Shown one piece after another: positions 1-10,071 of a stretch of 64,000 nucleotides of DNA; positions within the stretch are counted from its first letter, which is position 1, and every line of letters starts with the position of its first letter. The position numbers and the translations under genes are program-made. The notes beneath the pieces are model-generated. The model had not been told where the DNA came from and searched no databases. It saw only the letters and a list, made by a program, of their open reading frames with translations. Source of the stretch: Pseudomonas sp. F(2018). Its GTDB lineage: Bacteria > Pseudomonadota > Gammaproteobacteria > Pseudomonadales > Pseudomonadaceae. The stretch is from positions 124,001 to 188,000 of the forward strand of contig NZ_SCOM01000001.1 in NCBI RefSeq assembly GCF_005508865.1, in the 5' to 3' direction.

Positions 1-97
1 CTATGATGCTCCCTGCCCCAGAGTATTGCTCAGCGGCCGGTCGGTCGCTGGCGCATTTACCTCTCAATCCCTCAGTTACGCAGAACCAAGGTCATCC

Positions 98-1765
<1,668 letters not shown>

Positions 1766-1784
1766 GCGTTCGGCGTCAGCCAAG

Positions 1785-1810
1785 AAAAAGGGGCCTCAGG
1801 GCCCCTTTTT
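1785..1810. terminator. Bidirectional intrinsic terminator between ettA and gntK
   Basis: An 11-bp perfect stem (AAAAAGGGGCC / GGCCCCTTTTT) with a 4-nt loop has A and T tracts on both sides, so it can work in both directions. The gntK stop codon lies inside the loop, so the final Lys-Lys-Gly-Pro codons of GntK form one arm. Confidence 0.9.
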
Positions 1811-2299
1811 CGTGCTCAGGTGTTGGACTATCTGGTCGACTATGGCCTCGGGCGGGCGGCGGATATCGAGAACCATGGCCTCGTCTGCCTGCGGTGGTTG
1901 CAGCAGGTCCAGCTGGCTCTCCAGCAGCGGTGGCGCGAAGAAATGCCCCTGTCGCTGGCGCAGCCGTGCGGCCAGCAGTTCCGCCGGGCCGTCGAGATAG
2001 AGGAAGTGCACGTCCGGGTCGTCCTGGGCGAGGAGCCGACGATACTCGCGTGTCAGGGCCGAGCAGGCGCAGACCAGCGGCCGGCCACTGTGCCGATGGG
2101 CCACTATTGCCTCGCGAATCGCCTGCAGCCAGGGACGCCGGTCGGCATCGGTGAGCGCCATGCCTGCGCTCATCTTGGCCTTGGCCGAGGCGTCGTGGAG
2201 GTCGTCCGCGTCGATGAAGTGCCATTGCAGGCGCGCCGCCAGCGCCCGGCCGATGGTGCTCTTGCCGCTGCCGGCGGGGCCCATGAGGATCAGCGTCAT
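1796..2299 (-). CDS. gntK: Gluconokinase
   Basis: Phosphorylates gluconate to 6-phosphogluconate, feeding the Entner-Doudoroff and pentose phosphate routes. The 167-aa product begins MTLILMGPAGSGKST, with the P-loop at residues 7-15, followed by the family motif IDADDLHDASAKAKMSAGMA and the CSALTREYRR segment typical of GntK/shikimate-kinase-like enzymes. The length is normal for the family. The ATG at 2297-2299 lies 8 bp after the rtcB stop, so the two genes are probably co-transcribed. No gnt transporter or GntR regulator is adjacent. The stop codon sits in the loop of the terminator shared with ettA. Confidence 0.93.
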   Translation of the reverse strand: MTLILMGPAGSGKSTIGRALAARLQWHFIDADDLHDASAKAKMSAGMALTDADRRPWLQAIREAIVAHRHSGRPLVCACSALTREYRRLLAQDDPDVHFLYLDGPAELLAARLRQRQGHFFAPPLLESQLDLLQPPQADEAMVLDIRRPPEAIVDQIVQHLSTKKGP

Positions 2300-2307
2300 G
2301 CTGGCCT

Positions 2308-3528
2308 TCAGCCCTTGACGCATACCACCTGGCGCAGCGTATGCACCACCTCCACCAGGTCGCGCTGGGCGGCCATCACCGCGTCGATGTCCTTGTAGGC
2401 CATGGGGATCTCGTCGATCACCTCCTTGTCCTTGCGACATTCCACGTGGGCGGTGGCGCGCTGCTGGTCCTGCGCCGAGAAGCGTTTCTTCGCCGCCGTG
2501 CGGCTCATCACCCGGCCGGCGCCATGGCTGCAGGAACAGAACGCCTCGGCGTTGCCCAGACCGCGCACGATAAAGCTCTTGGCGCCCATCGAGCCGGGGA
2601 TGATGCCGAGCTGGCCGCGCTGCGCCGACACCGCGCCCTTGCGGGTGACCAGCACCTCGCGGCCGAAGTGCTGCTCGCGCTGCACGTAGTTGTGGTGGCA
2701 GTCGACCGCCTCCAGTTGCGCCTCGAAGGGCTTGCGGATCACCTGGCGGGCCGCCGCGATCACGGTGAGCATCATCAGGGCGCGGTTCTGCCTGGCGTAG
2801 TCCTGGGCCCATTCCACCGCTTCCACGTAGTCGGCGAAGTGGCGGCTGCCTTCCTCGAAGTACGCCAGGTCCCTGTCCGGCAGGTTGGCGATGTGCTGGC
2901 GCATGTCGGCCTGGGCCAGCTCGATGAAATGCGTGCCGATGGCGTTGCCCACGCCGCGCGAGCCGCTGTGCAGCATGAACCAGACGCGCTGCGCCTCGTC
3001 CAGGCAGACCTCGATGAAGTGATTGCCTGTGCCCAGGGTGCCGAGGTGCTGGCGGTTATTGGTCTTCTCCAGGCGCGGGTACTTCTCGGTGATACTTCTG
3101 AAGCGCCCGGCCAGGCCCTTCCACGCCTGGTCCGCCTGGGCCGGCACATCGTTCCAGGCACCCTGGTCGTGCTTGCCGAAGGTCTTGCCGTGGGGCACCG
3201 CCTTTTCGATGGCGCTGCGCAGGCCGTGCAGGTTGTCAGGCAGGTCGGCGGCGCTCAGCGAGGTGCGCGCGGCGATCATGCCGCAGCCGATGTCCACGCC
3301 AACGGCGGCGGGGACAATGGCGCCGAGGGTGGGAATCACGCTGCCGATGGTCGAGCCCTTGCCCAGGTGCACGTCCGGCATCACCGCCAGGTGCTTGAAG
3401 ATGAACGGCAGTTTCGCCGTGTTGATCAGTTGCTGGCGCGCGGCGTCCTCCACCGGCACGCCACGGGTCCAGAGCTTGATCGGCTTGCCGCCGGCGACTT
3501 CCAGCAGCTGGGGAGAGGAATCTTGCAT
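2308..3528 (-). CDS. rtcB: RNA-splicing ligase RtcB
   Basis: GTP- and Mn2+-dependent ligase joining RNA 2',3'-cyclic phosphate or 3'-phosphate ends to 5'-OH ends. The translation is 406 aa (E. coli 408). Metal-site motif VGVDIGCGM gives Asp79 and Cys82. GTGNHFIEV and SHGAGR motifs follow, with the predicted guanylylated histidine at about residue 335, matching E. coli His337. The start is the ATG giving MQDSSPQLL; the upstream in-frame extension is low-complexity and lacks similarity. No rtcA cyclase or rtcR regulator is next to it, unlike the enteric rtcBA operon. It precedes gntK by 8 bp. Confidence 0.96.
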   Translation of the reverse strand: MQDSSPQLLEVAGGKPIKLWTRGVPVEDAARQQLINTAKLPFIFKHLAVMPDVHLGKGSTIGSVIPTLGAIVPAAVGVDIGCGMIAARTSLSAADLPDNLHGLRSAIEKAVPHGKTFGKHDQGAWNDVPAQADQAWKGLAGRFRSITEKYPRLEKTNNRQHLGTLGTGNHFIEVCLDEAQRVWFMLHSGSRGVGNAIGTHFIELAQADMRQHIANLPDRDLAYFEEGSRHFADYVEAVEWAQDYARQNRALMMLTVIAAARQVIRKPFEAQLEAVDCHHNYVQREQHFGREVLVTRKGAVSAQRGQLGIIPGSMGAKSFIVRGLGNAEAFCSCSHGAGRVMSRTAAKKRFSAQDQQRATAHVECRKDKEVIDEIPMAYKDIDAVMAAQRDLVEVVHTLRQVVCVKG

Positions 3529-3633
3529 GATGCTGTCCCGCAGGTTAGATGGCCCATTGTGCGCCTTGCTCCCAGTCAATGCAGGGTTGGCAGAACGGGC
3601 CACACTGAAAACATCACCCGCGAGGAGGCTGCC

Positions 3634-3960
3634 ATGACCAGCTTCGACCCCCACGCCGCGCTGGACCGGCTGTACGACGAGTACAGCCGGCGCGCCAATG
3701 CCATTCATCATGATCTCGGCCTGCAGCGCAGCGCGGACTTCGCCGAGCAGGCGGGTGAGCGGCAGAACGACGAGGTGCTGCACGCCCTGCTGGCCGAGGC
3801 GCAGGCGGGCTTGCGCCTGGTCGGGTTGGCCCGCCTGCATCTGGCCGATGGCAGTTATGGGCAGTGCCAGCGCTGTGGCGAGCAGATCGAACCGGCGCGT
3901 CTGCAGGCCCTGCCGGCGGCGGAGTTCTGCCTGGCCTGCGCCGACCGCGCCGGGGTCTGA
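3634..3960 (+). CDS. DksA/TraR-type C4 zinc-finger protein
   Basis: A 108-aa protein of the DksA/TraR family, members of which bind the RNA polymerase secondary channel. The N-terminal two-thirds is helical and charged. The C-terminal zinc finger has four cysteines at 78, 81, 99 and 102 (CQRCG...CLACAD). It is shorter than DksA proper (about 150 aa) and the coiled-coil tip is not obviously DksA-like, so a true ppGpp-cofactor role is uncertain. A good ribosome site (GAGGAGG) precedes the ATG. It lies 79 bp before the Lon-like protease gene on the same strand, the arrangement I recall for PA4577-PA4576. Confidence 0.85.
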   Translation: MTSFDPHAALDRLYDEYSRRANAIHHDLGLQRSADFAEQAGERQNDEVLHALLAEAQAGLRLVGLARLHLADGSYGQCQRCGEQIEPARLQALPAAEFCLACADRAGV

Positions 3961-4039
3961 CGCGCGCCTTGCCAGCGGCGCCGAGGCGGCGCCAGAATGG
4001 CTCCATCTCGCGGCTAGCCCGCTTCGACAAGGACTTCCG

Positions 4040-6490
4040 ATGCCCGAATCCTTCGCTGCCAGCCTGCGTCTGGCGCCCGATGCCCTGACCCGCCCCTGCG
4101 CCCCCGACCAGTTCAACTTCACCACCACCGATGATCTCGAACCTTTCCGCGGCGTGCTCGGCCAGGAGCGTGCGGTGGAGGCATTGCAGTTCGGCGTGGC
4201 GATGCCGCGGCCGGGCTACAACGTGTATGTCATGGGCGAGCCGGGCACCGGTCGCTTCTCCTTCGTGCAGCGTTATCTCAAGGCCGAGGCCAAGCGCCAG
4301 GCCACGCCGGTGGACCGGGTCTACGTCAACCATTTCGATGAGCCGCGCGAGCCCCGCGCGCTGGAATTGCCGGCTGGCACCGCGGCGGCCTTCATCGCCG
4401 ATATCGGCCACCTGATCGACAACCTGCTGGCGACCTTCCCGGCGGTGTTCGAGACGCCCACCTACCAGCAGAAGAAGAGCGCTATCGATCGCGTCTTCAA
4501 CCAGCGCTACGACAAGGCCCTGGATTTGATCGAGAAGCTGGCGCTGGAGAAGGATGTCTCCCTGTATCGCGACAGCAGCAACATCGCCTTCACCCCGATG
4601 AAGGATGGCAAGGCCCTGGACGAGGCGGACTTCGCCCAGCTGCCGGAGGCCGAGCGCGAACGTTTCCACGAGGACATCTCCGAGCTGGAGGAGCGCCTCA
4701 ACGAGGGCCTGGCCAGCCTGCCGCAATGGAAGCGCGAGACCAGCAACCAGCTGCGCCAGCTCAATGAAGAAACCATCACCCTGGCCCTGCAGCCGTTGCT
4801 GGCGCCGCTGTGCGAGCAGTACGCGGAGAATGCCGGGGTCTGCGCCTACCTGCAGGCGGTGCAGGTCAACCTGCTGAAGACGGTGGTCGACCAGTTGCTG
4901 GACGACAAGCCGGACGCCCAGCGCCGCGAGATGCTCGAGGAGCAGTACAGCCCCAGCCTGGTGGTCGGCCATCACGCCGATGGCGGCGCGCCGGTGGTGT
5001 TCGAGTCGCACCCCACCTACGACAACCTGTTCGGCCGCATCGAATACAACACCGACCAGGGCGCGCTCTATACCAGCTACCGCCAGCTGCGCCCGGGTGC
5101 GCTGCACCGGGCCAATGGCGGCTACCTGATCGTCGAGGCGGAGAAGTTGCTCAGCGAACCCTTCGTCTGGGACGCGCTCAAGCGCGCCCTGCATTCGCGC
5201 CAGCTGAAGATGGAGTCGCCGCTCGGCGATCTCGGCCGCATCGCCACCGTGACCCTGACCCCGCAGCTGATCCCGCTGCAGCTCAAGGTCATCATCATCG
5301 GCTCGCGCCAGCTGTACTACACGCTGCAGGACCTGGATTCCGACTTCCAGGAGATGTTCCGCGTGCTGGTGGACTTCGACGAGGAGATCCCGGTCGCCGA
5401 CGACAGCCTCGAACAGTTCGCCCAGTTGCTCAAGACCCGCACCTCGGAGGAGGGCATGGCGCCGCTGACGGCGGCCGCCGTGGCGCGCCTGGCGACCTAC
5501 AGTGCGCGTCTGGCCGAGCACCAGGGGCGCCTGTCGGCACGCATCGGCGACCTGTTCCAGCTGGTCAGCGAGGCCGACTTCGTACGCCAGCTGGCCAATG
5601 ATGCGACCACCGACGTCGGCCATATCGAGCGGGCGCTGAAGGCCAAGTCCGACCGTACCGGGCGGGTCTCGGCGCGGATCATCGACGACATGCTGGCCGG
5701 CATCATCCTGATCGATACCAGCGGCTCGGCGGTGGGCAAGTGCAACGGTCTGACCGTGCTGCAGGTCGGCGACTCGGCCTTCGGCGTGCCGGCGCGCATT
5801 TCCGCCACCGTCTATCCGGGCGGCTCGGGCATCGTCGATATCGAGCGTGAGGTCAGCCTGGGCCAGTCGATCCACTCCAAGGGGGTGATGATCGTCACCG
5901 GCTTCCTCGGCAGTCGCTATGCCCAGGAATTCCCCCTGGAGATTTCCGCCAGCATCGCCCTGGAGCAGTCCTACGGTTACGTGGATGGCGACAGTGCCTC
6001 GCTGGGCGAGGTCTGCACGCTGATCTCCGCCCTCTCGCGCACGCCGCTCAGGCAGTGCTTCGCCATCACCGGGTCGATCAACCAGTTCGGCGAGGTGCAG
6101 GCGGTCGGTGGGGTCAACGAAAAGATCGAAGGCTTCTTCCGCCTCTGCGAGGCCCGCGGCCTGACCGGCGAGCAGGGGGTGATCATCCCGCACTCCAACG
6201 TCAGCAACCTGATGCTCGACGAGCGGGTGCTGCAGGCCGTGCGCAATGGCCAGTTCCACGTCTATGCCGTGCGCCATGTCGACGAGGCGCTCGGCCTGCT
6301 GCTGGGCGAGCCGGCTGGCGCGCCGGATGCCAAGGGCCAGTTCCCCAAGGGCAGCGTCAACGCGCGGGTGGTGGAGCGTCTGCGCAGCATCGCCGAGATG
6401 GGCCTGGAGGAGGACGAGAAGGACAAGGAGCCGAAGATCAAGGAAGTGAAGACCCGGGCCAAGCCGGCGGCCAAAACGTCCAAGGAGTGA
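4040..6490 (+). CDS. Lon-family (LonB/AAA_32 type) ATP-dependent protease
   Basis: An 816-aa protein with an N-terminal ATPase-like region and a C-terminal Lon protease domain. The catalytic dyad is visible: Ser652 in DGDSASL and Lys695 in GGVNEKIEG, 43 residues apart as in E. coli Lon. The Walker A equivalent at 66-72 is GEPGTGR, with Arg in place of the usual Lys, and the Walker B region reads GGYLIVEAEKLL without the DE pair. A helical coiled-coil insert lies around residues 150-300. The start is the ATG giving MPESFAASLRLAP. The C-terminus is a Lys/Glu-rich tail. Known members are probably quality-control proteases; substrates are unknown. Confidence 0.88.
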   Translation: MPESFAASLRLAPDALTRPCAPDQFNFTTTDDLEPFRGVLGQERAVEALQFGVAMPRPGYNVYVMGEPGTGRFSFVQRYLKAEAKRQATPVDRVYVNHFDEPREPRALELPAGTAAAFIADIGHLIDNLLATFPAVFETPTYQQKKSAIDRVFNQRYDKALDLIEKLALEKDVSLYRDSSNIAFTPMKDGKALDEADFAQLPEAERERFHEDISELEERLNEGLASLPQWKRETSNQLRQLNEETITLALQPLLAPLCEQYAENAGVCAYLQAVQVNLLKTVVDQLLDDKPDAQRREMLEEQYSPSLVVGHHADGGAPVVFESHPTYDNLFGRIEYNTDQGALYTSYRQLRPGALHRANGGYLIVEAEKLLSEPFVWDALKRALHSRQLKMESPLGDLGRIATVTLTPQLIPLQLKVIIIGSRQLYYTLQDLDSDFQEMFRVLVDFDEEIPVADDSLEQFAQLLKTRTSEEGMAPLTAAAVARLATYSARLAEHQGRLSARIGDLFQLVSEADFVRQLANDATTDVGHIERALKAKSDRTGRVSARIIDDMLAGIILIDTSGSAVGKCNGLTVLQVGDSAFGVPARISATVYPGGSGIVDIEREVSLGQSIHSKGVMIVTGFLGSRYAQEFPLEISASIALEQSYGYVDGDSASLGEVCTLISALSRTPLRQCFAITGSINQFGEVQAVGGVNEKIEGFFRLCEARGLTGEQGVIIPHSNVSNLMLDERVLQAVRNGQFHVYAVRHVDEALGLLLGEPAGAPDAKGQFPKGSVNARVVERLRSIAEMGLEEDEKDKEPKIKEVKTRAKPAAKTSKE

Positions 6491-6590
6491 CGCTGCCAGT
6501 CGCGCGACAACTGGTCAGTCACTGCGCATTCCGACGACGCCCGCAGCGGGCGTCGTCGCAGCCGGTTTTCCCCCGCTCCATCCACAGAGT

Positions 6591-6613
6591 TATCCACAAA
6601 GCGCGGGGATAAC
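6591..6613. repeat. DnaA-box palindrome, copy 1
   Basis: A 23-bp imperfect palindrome: a perfect DnaA box TTATCCACA, six bases, then GGGGATAA (an inverted near-box). The same layout and spacing recurs at 7110-7132, on the far side of the small gene at 6680-7021. Confidence 0.75.
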
Positions 6614-6679
6614 TTTTACCTTCCCGAATCGGCGCGCCGGGGTGTAGGCTGAAAGCCAGACCTTGCGAGGACCGCCGTC

Positions 6680-7021
6680 ATGCCGCGCAGCCTCTGTCTC
6701 ACCCGTCAGTGCCTCGGCCTGACTACCCGCATCGAATGCGAGATTCGTCCGCTGGCCGGCGGACGAGGTCTGTGGACGCTGTTGTGCGCTGCCGGTATGT
6801 CCGCCGCGCAGCCTTCGGCGATCAAGGCGCAAGGCCCGTTCCACGGGCCTTTGGTGGCCGAGGCGGTGCTCGATTCGATCGCCCAGTGCCTGGCGGTGCA
6901 GGGCTACGAGCCCTGCACCGAGCCGATGATCTGGTGCCTGCATCTGCGCGCCGAACTGCGCAAGCTCAATGGCGAGCGCTGTCGCCATCTCGGTGACTAT
7001 CAGTTCCGCCCGGAAAGCTGA
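6680..7021 (+). CDS. Conserved hypothetical protein (Pseudomonas)
   Basis: A 113-aa protein of unknown function. It has no signal peptide or membrane segment. It is rich in cysteine (MPRSLCLTRQCLGL, RIECEI, LLCAAG, IAQCLA, YEPCTE, MIWCLH, GERCRH), without a clear CxxC zinc pair. Its position after the Lon-like protease and before the UPF0114 gene matches the order I recall around PA4575, which supports a real gene. The ATG follows GCGAGGACCGCCGTC, a moderate ribosome site. Both flanks carry the DnaA-box palindrome. I cannot assign a function. Confidence 0.7.
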   Translation: MPRSLCLTRQCLGLTTRIECEIRPLAGGRGLWTLLCAAGMSAAQPSAIKAQGPFHGPLVAEAVLDSIAQCLAVQGYEPCTEPMIWCLHLRAELRKLNGERCRHLGDYQFRPES

Positions 7022-7109
7022 GCGCCCGGCTGAGCGCTTTTTGCCCAACCCGTGACGACCTCCCGCGACGAGTGGTGTGCAGCCATCCTTCCCGCACCTG
7101 CCCACAAGG

Positions 7110-7132
7110 TTATCCACAGTAAGCGGGGATAA
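7110..7132. repeat. DnaA-box palindrome, copy 2
   Basis: Second copy of TTATCCACA-N6-GGGGATAA, 23 bp, followed by an A-tract. Only the six spacer bases differ from copy 1. It lies in the leader of the UPF0114 gene. Confidence 0.75.
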
Positions 7133-7215
7133 AAAATCCGCAACGCTTGTCGCCTTGCCCGCGAGGGCTGGCTGGGTATACTCGCGACCAGTTTTTACCC
7201 ACTCGGCGAGATCAT

Positions 7216-7704
7216 ATGGAACGCTTTATTGAGAACACGATGTATGCCTCGCGCTGGCTTCTGGCGCCTATCTACTTCGGCCTTTCCCTGGCTCTGCTCG
7301 CCCTGGCGCTGAAGTTCTTCCAAGAGCTCTACCATATCCTGCCGCACGTGTTCTCTCTCGAAGAGGCGAGCCTGATTCTTAAGCTTCTGTCGTTGATCGA
7401 CATGGCCCTGGTCGGCGGTCTGCTGGTGATGGTGATGATTTCCGGCTACGAGAATTTCGTGTCCCAGCTGGATATCGACGAGGGCAAGGAGAAGCTCAGC
7501 TGGCTGGGCAAGATGGATTCCGGTTCGCTGAAGATGAAGGTGGCGGCCTCCATCGTGGCCATCTCTTCGATCCACCTGCTCAAGGTGTTTATGAATGCCG
7601 AGAACATCAAAGTGGATTACCTGATGTGGTATGTGATCATCCATATGGCCTTTGTGGTCTCGGCCTTCGCCATGGGCTATCTGGATAAGCTGACCAAGCA
7701 CTAA
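7216..7704 (+). CDS. UPF0114 (YqhA-type) inner membrane protein
   Basis: A 162-aa integral membrane protein of the UPF0114 family, function unknown. It opens with the family signature [20 protein letters not shown] and has about four hydrophobic segments (near 10-35, 50-75, 105-125, 130-155). A polar loop containing [20 protein letters not shown] separates the second and third. The ATG at 7216 was chosen because the family N-terminus starts there; the in-frame upstream codons are unrelated. The gene is followed by a GC-rich hairpin terminator. Confidence 0.92.
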   Translation: MERFIENTMYASRWLLAPIYFGLSLALLALALKFFQELYHILPHVFSLEEASLILKLLSLIDMALVGGLLVMVMISGYENFVSQLDIDEGKEKLSWLGKMDSGSLKMKVAASIVAISSIHLLKVFMNAENIKVDYLMWYVIIHMAFVVSAFAMGYLDKLTKH

Positions 7705-7731
7705 TCCAGCCAGCGTTAAGCCTGCTTTCAG

Positions 7732-7768
7732 CCGCCCGGTCGTTGCGAAACGCCCGGGCGGTTTCGTT
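7732..7768 (+). terminator. Intrinsic terminator after the UPF0114 gene
   Basis: CCGCCCGG pairs with CCGGGCGG, extended by a nearly matched inner stem, and is followed by GTTTCGTTT. Confidence 0.7.
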
Positions 7769-7825
7769 TGTGGATGGCTGTGCTAGTCTGGCCGGCCTTT
7801 TTCGACCCCCATCTGGAGCCCGGCG

Positions 7826-8443
7826 ATGTCCGAACTCAACCTGTCTACCGACGAAACCCGTGTGAGCTATGGCATCGGCCGCCAATTGGGCGACCAGCTG
7901 CGTGACAACCCGCCTCCCGGTGCCAGCCTGGAGGCCATCGTGGCCGGCCTGCGCGACGCCTTCAACGGCCAGCCCAGCCAGGTTTCCCCCGAAGCGCTGA
8001 ACGCCAGCTTCCGGGTGATCCGCGAAGTGATGCAGGCCGAGGCCGCCGCCAAGGCCGAAGCCGCTGCCGGCGCCGGCCGCGAGTACCTGGTCGAGAACGC
8101 CAAGCGCGAAGGCGTGACCGTGCTGCCGTCCGGCCTGCAGTACGAAGTGCTGGTGGCGGGCGAGGGCGCGAAGCCGTCCCGCGAGGACCACGTGCGTACC
8201 CACTACCATGGCACCCTGATCGACGGCACTGTGTTCGACAGCTCCTACGAGCGCGGCCAGCCGGCCGAATTCCCGGTGGGTGGCGTGATCGCCGGCTGGG
8301 TCGAGGCCCTGCAGCTGATGAACGCCGGCAGCAAATGGCGCCTGCATGTGCCGAGCGAGCTGGCCTATGGCGGCCAGGCTGCCGGCAGCATCCCGCCGCA
8401 CAGCGTGCTGGTGTTCGACGTCGAGCTGCTCGACATTCTGTAA
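7826..8443 (+). CDS. fklB: FKBP-type peptidyl-prolyl cis-trans isomerase, FklB-like
   Basis: A 205-aa two-part FKBP. The N-terminal dimerisation domain (about 1-90) includes the FkpA_N-like start VSYGIGRQLGDQL and an Ala-rich helix. The FKBP domain (about 95-205) contains THYHGTLIDGTVFDSSYERG, FPVGGVIAGWVEAL, and the closing FDVELLDIL. There is no signal peptide, so it is probably cytoplasmic like E. coli FklB rather than periplasmic FkpA. It catalyses prolyl isomerisation and may act as a chaperone. A good Shine-Dalgarno (TGGAG) sits 8 bp before the ATG. Confidence 0.93.
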   Translation: MSELNLSTDETRVSYGIGRQLGDQLRDNPPPGASLEAIVAGLRDAFNGQPSQVSPEALNASFRVIREVMQAEAAAKAEAAAGAGREYLVENAKREGVTVLPSGLQYEVLVAGEGAKPSREDHVRTHYHGTLIDGTVFDSSYERGQPAEFPVGGVIAGWVEALQLMNAGSKWRLHVPSELAYGGQAAGSIPPHSVLVFDVELLDIL

Positions 8444-8449
8444 GAGTCG

Positions 8450-8483
8450 ATGCCCGGCTGGTCGTCCCGACCGGCCCGGGCAT
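8450..8483 (+). terminator. Large GC-rich hairpin after fklB
   Basis: ATGCCCGG...CCGGGCAT with an inner GGTCG/CGACC stem forms a long, nearly perfect hairpin 7 bp after the fklB stop. It lacks a downstream T-tract, so termination is plausible but not certain. The rest of the stretch to 8583 shows nothing coding. Confidence 0.45.
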
Positions 8484-8583
8484 CTGCGGGAGCATCATTG
8501 CCCCGCGTGTCTCCCGGCACCTTCCCTGGAGCCGGGCTTGCCGGCGAGGCCGACCCGCGTTGGTCGTTCTCGTCGAGCGTCGC

Positions 8584-8826
8584 TCAGTGCAGCTCGCCCT
8601 GCGGTCGCAGTGCTCGGGCATAGCAGAACAGGAACAGGCCGCGTACCAGCTCCTTCAATGCCCCGGGCTCGCACGAGTTGAGGCTGGCCAGGTCGAGGTC
8701 ACCCTGATCCCGAAGCTCGCCAATGGCTTCCTCTTCCAGCACGGCGCATACCTCTCCCGTCTCGCGATTGAGAATGCGCAGATAGGGATGCGGGCGATCC
8801 AGCCAGGCGTCGATCAGATAGGTCAT
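8584..8826 (-). CDS. Small conserved protein, PA4570-like, probably iron-regulated
   Basis: An 80-aa acidic protein of unknown function with no signal peptide or membrane segment. It reads MTYLIDAWLDRPHPYLRILN, with the rest dominated by Glu/Leu helices and a final cysteine-containing segment GLFLFCYARALRPQ. A strong ribosome site (AAGGAGATGAGCC) precedes the ATG. A 19-bp Fur-box-like palindrome lies 33 bp upstream of the start, so the gene is probably induced by iron limitation. The location between fklB and ispB matches P. aeruginosa PA4570, which I recall as iron-responsive. Function unknown. Confidence 0.78.
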   Translation of the reverse strand: MTYLIDAWLDRPHPYLRILNRETGEVCAVLEEEAIGELRDQGDLDLASLNSCEPGALKELVRGLFLFCYARALRPQGELH

Positions 8827-8859
8827 GGCTCATCTCCTTGTCGTCCATTTGATGGATAT

Positions 8860-8878
8860 GAGAATAATTCCTATTATC
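8860..8878. promoter_or_regulatory. Fur-box-like operator
   Basis: GAGAATAATTCCTATTATC matches the 19-bp Fur consensus GATAATGATAATCATTATC at 13 positions and is itself an AT-rich inverted repeat. It sits in the promoter region of the minus-strand gene at 8584-8826 and stands out in a GC-rich background. Confidence 0.65.
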
Positions 8879-8913
8879 GAAATAGCAAGCCTCAATCGCA
8901 CCCTTTTGTCGGG

Positions 8914-8944
8914 CAATAAAAAGCCCGTCACAGGGACGGGCTCT
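8914..8944 (-). terminator. Intrinsic terminator for ispB
   Basis: Stem AGCCCGTC/GACGGGCT with a 5-nt loop. On the minus strand it is followed by TTTTTATT, directly downstream of the ispB stop. Confidence 0.85.
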
Positions 8945-8962
8945 TCTGGGCGGTGTGCCGGC

Positions 8963-9931
8963 TCAGTGAGTGCGGGCGACGGCGAAGCGGCTGAGCTCGA
9001 TCAGGGCGTCTCGGTAGGCGTTGTCCGGCAGCGCTTCGAGGCAGGCGATGGCCTTGTCGGCGTGCTCGCGGGCCAGGTTGGCGGTGTAGTCCAGCGAGCC
9101 GGAGGCCTGTACGGCGGCGCGGATGCTTTCCAGGTCTTCGATGCCGCCTTTCTGGATCGCGGTGCGCACCAGGGCGGCCTGTTCGGCACTGCCTTCGCGC
9201 ATGGTGTAGATCAGCGGCAGGGTCGGCTTGCCTTCGGCCAGGTCGTCGCCGACGTTCTTGCCGAGGGTGGCCGCATCGCCCTGGTAGTCGAGCAGGTCGT
9301 CCACCAGCTGGAAGGCGATGCCCAGGTGGTCGCCGAAGTGGCGCAGGGCCTCGCTCTGTGCCTCGCTGCTGCCGGCCAGGGCCGCAGCGCTGTGGGTGGA
9401 GGCCTCGAACAGCATGGCGGTCTTGCCGCGGATGACCTCCATATAGGTCTCTTCCGTGGTGCTGGCGTCGCGTACCTTGGACAGTTGCAGCACTTCGCCC
9501 TCGGCGATCACCCGGGTGGCGCGCGAGAGGATGCGCATCACCGGCATGGAGCCGAGTTCGACCATCATCTCGAACGAGCGCGAATAGAGGAAGTCGCCCA
9601 CCAGTACGCTCGGCGCGTTGCCCCACTGGGCGTTGGCGGTGGCGCGACCGCGGCGCATGCCGGACATGTCGACCACATCGTCATGCAGCAGGGTGGCGGT
9701 GTGCAGGAACTCGATGGTGGCGGCCAGCAGGCGCAGATCGTCGGCCTGGTAGCCCAGGGCTTTGCCACTGAGCAATACCAGCAGCGGGCGCAGGCGCTTG
9801 CCGCCGGCCGAGATGATGTAGTCGCCGATCTTCTCCACCAGAGGCACGTGGGACTTCAGCTGCTGGCGGATGATGCCGTCGACGGCGGTGAAATCGTCCG
9901 CGACCACGCTGTGGAAGGCCTGGGCTTGCAT
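8963..9931 (-). CDS. ispB: Octaprenyl/polyprenyl diphosphate synthase
   Basis: A 322-aa trans-polyprenyl synthase making the ubiquinone side-chain precursor. The first aspartate motif is DDVVD at 84-88 (inside [10 protein letters not shown]) and the second is DDLLD at 211-215 ([13 protein letters not shown]). GGKRLRPLL near 43-51 is the allylic/IPP binding segment. Chain length cannot be read from the sequence; Pseudomonas makes ubiquinone-9, so the product may be solanesyl diphosphate. It is transcribed divergently from rplU-rpmA, as in E. coli. Confidence 0.95.
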   Translation of the reverse strand: MQAQAFHSVVADDFTAVDGIIRQQLKSHVPLVEKIGDYIISAGGKRLRPLLVLLSGKALGYQADDLRLLAATIEFLHTATLLHDDVVDMSGMRRGRATANAQWGNAPSVLVGDFLYSRSFEMMVELGSMPVMRILSRATRVIAEGEVLQLSKVRDASTTEETYMEVIRGKTAMLFEASTHSAAALAGSSEAQSEALRHFGDHLGIAFQLVDDLLDYQGDAATLGKNVGDDLAEGKPTLPLIYTMREGSAEQAALVRTAIQKGGIEDLESIRAAVQASGSLDYTANLAREHADKAIACLEALPDNAYRDALIELSRFAVARTH

Positions 9932-10071
9932 CGGTGAGGGGAGCTCCTGGAACGGGGCCGGCTGCCTCGCAGGGCGGAGGGCGGCAAAATGGCGGGCCGG
10001 GCTGGGCCGACCGGGCTGCGCGGCATGCTATGGGTCGGGTTATGGGCTGTCAAGGCAAGGCCTGGTGGGGC

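Noticed and set aside
3614..6277. 887-codon minus-strand frame opposite the Lon-like protease
   Set aside because: Same antisense artefact; the plus strand carries the Lon catalytic motifs.
8450..8583. Small RNA gene after fklB
   Set aside because: There are GC-rich hairpins but no recognisable promoter, no T-rich 3' end and no known motif.
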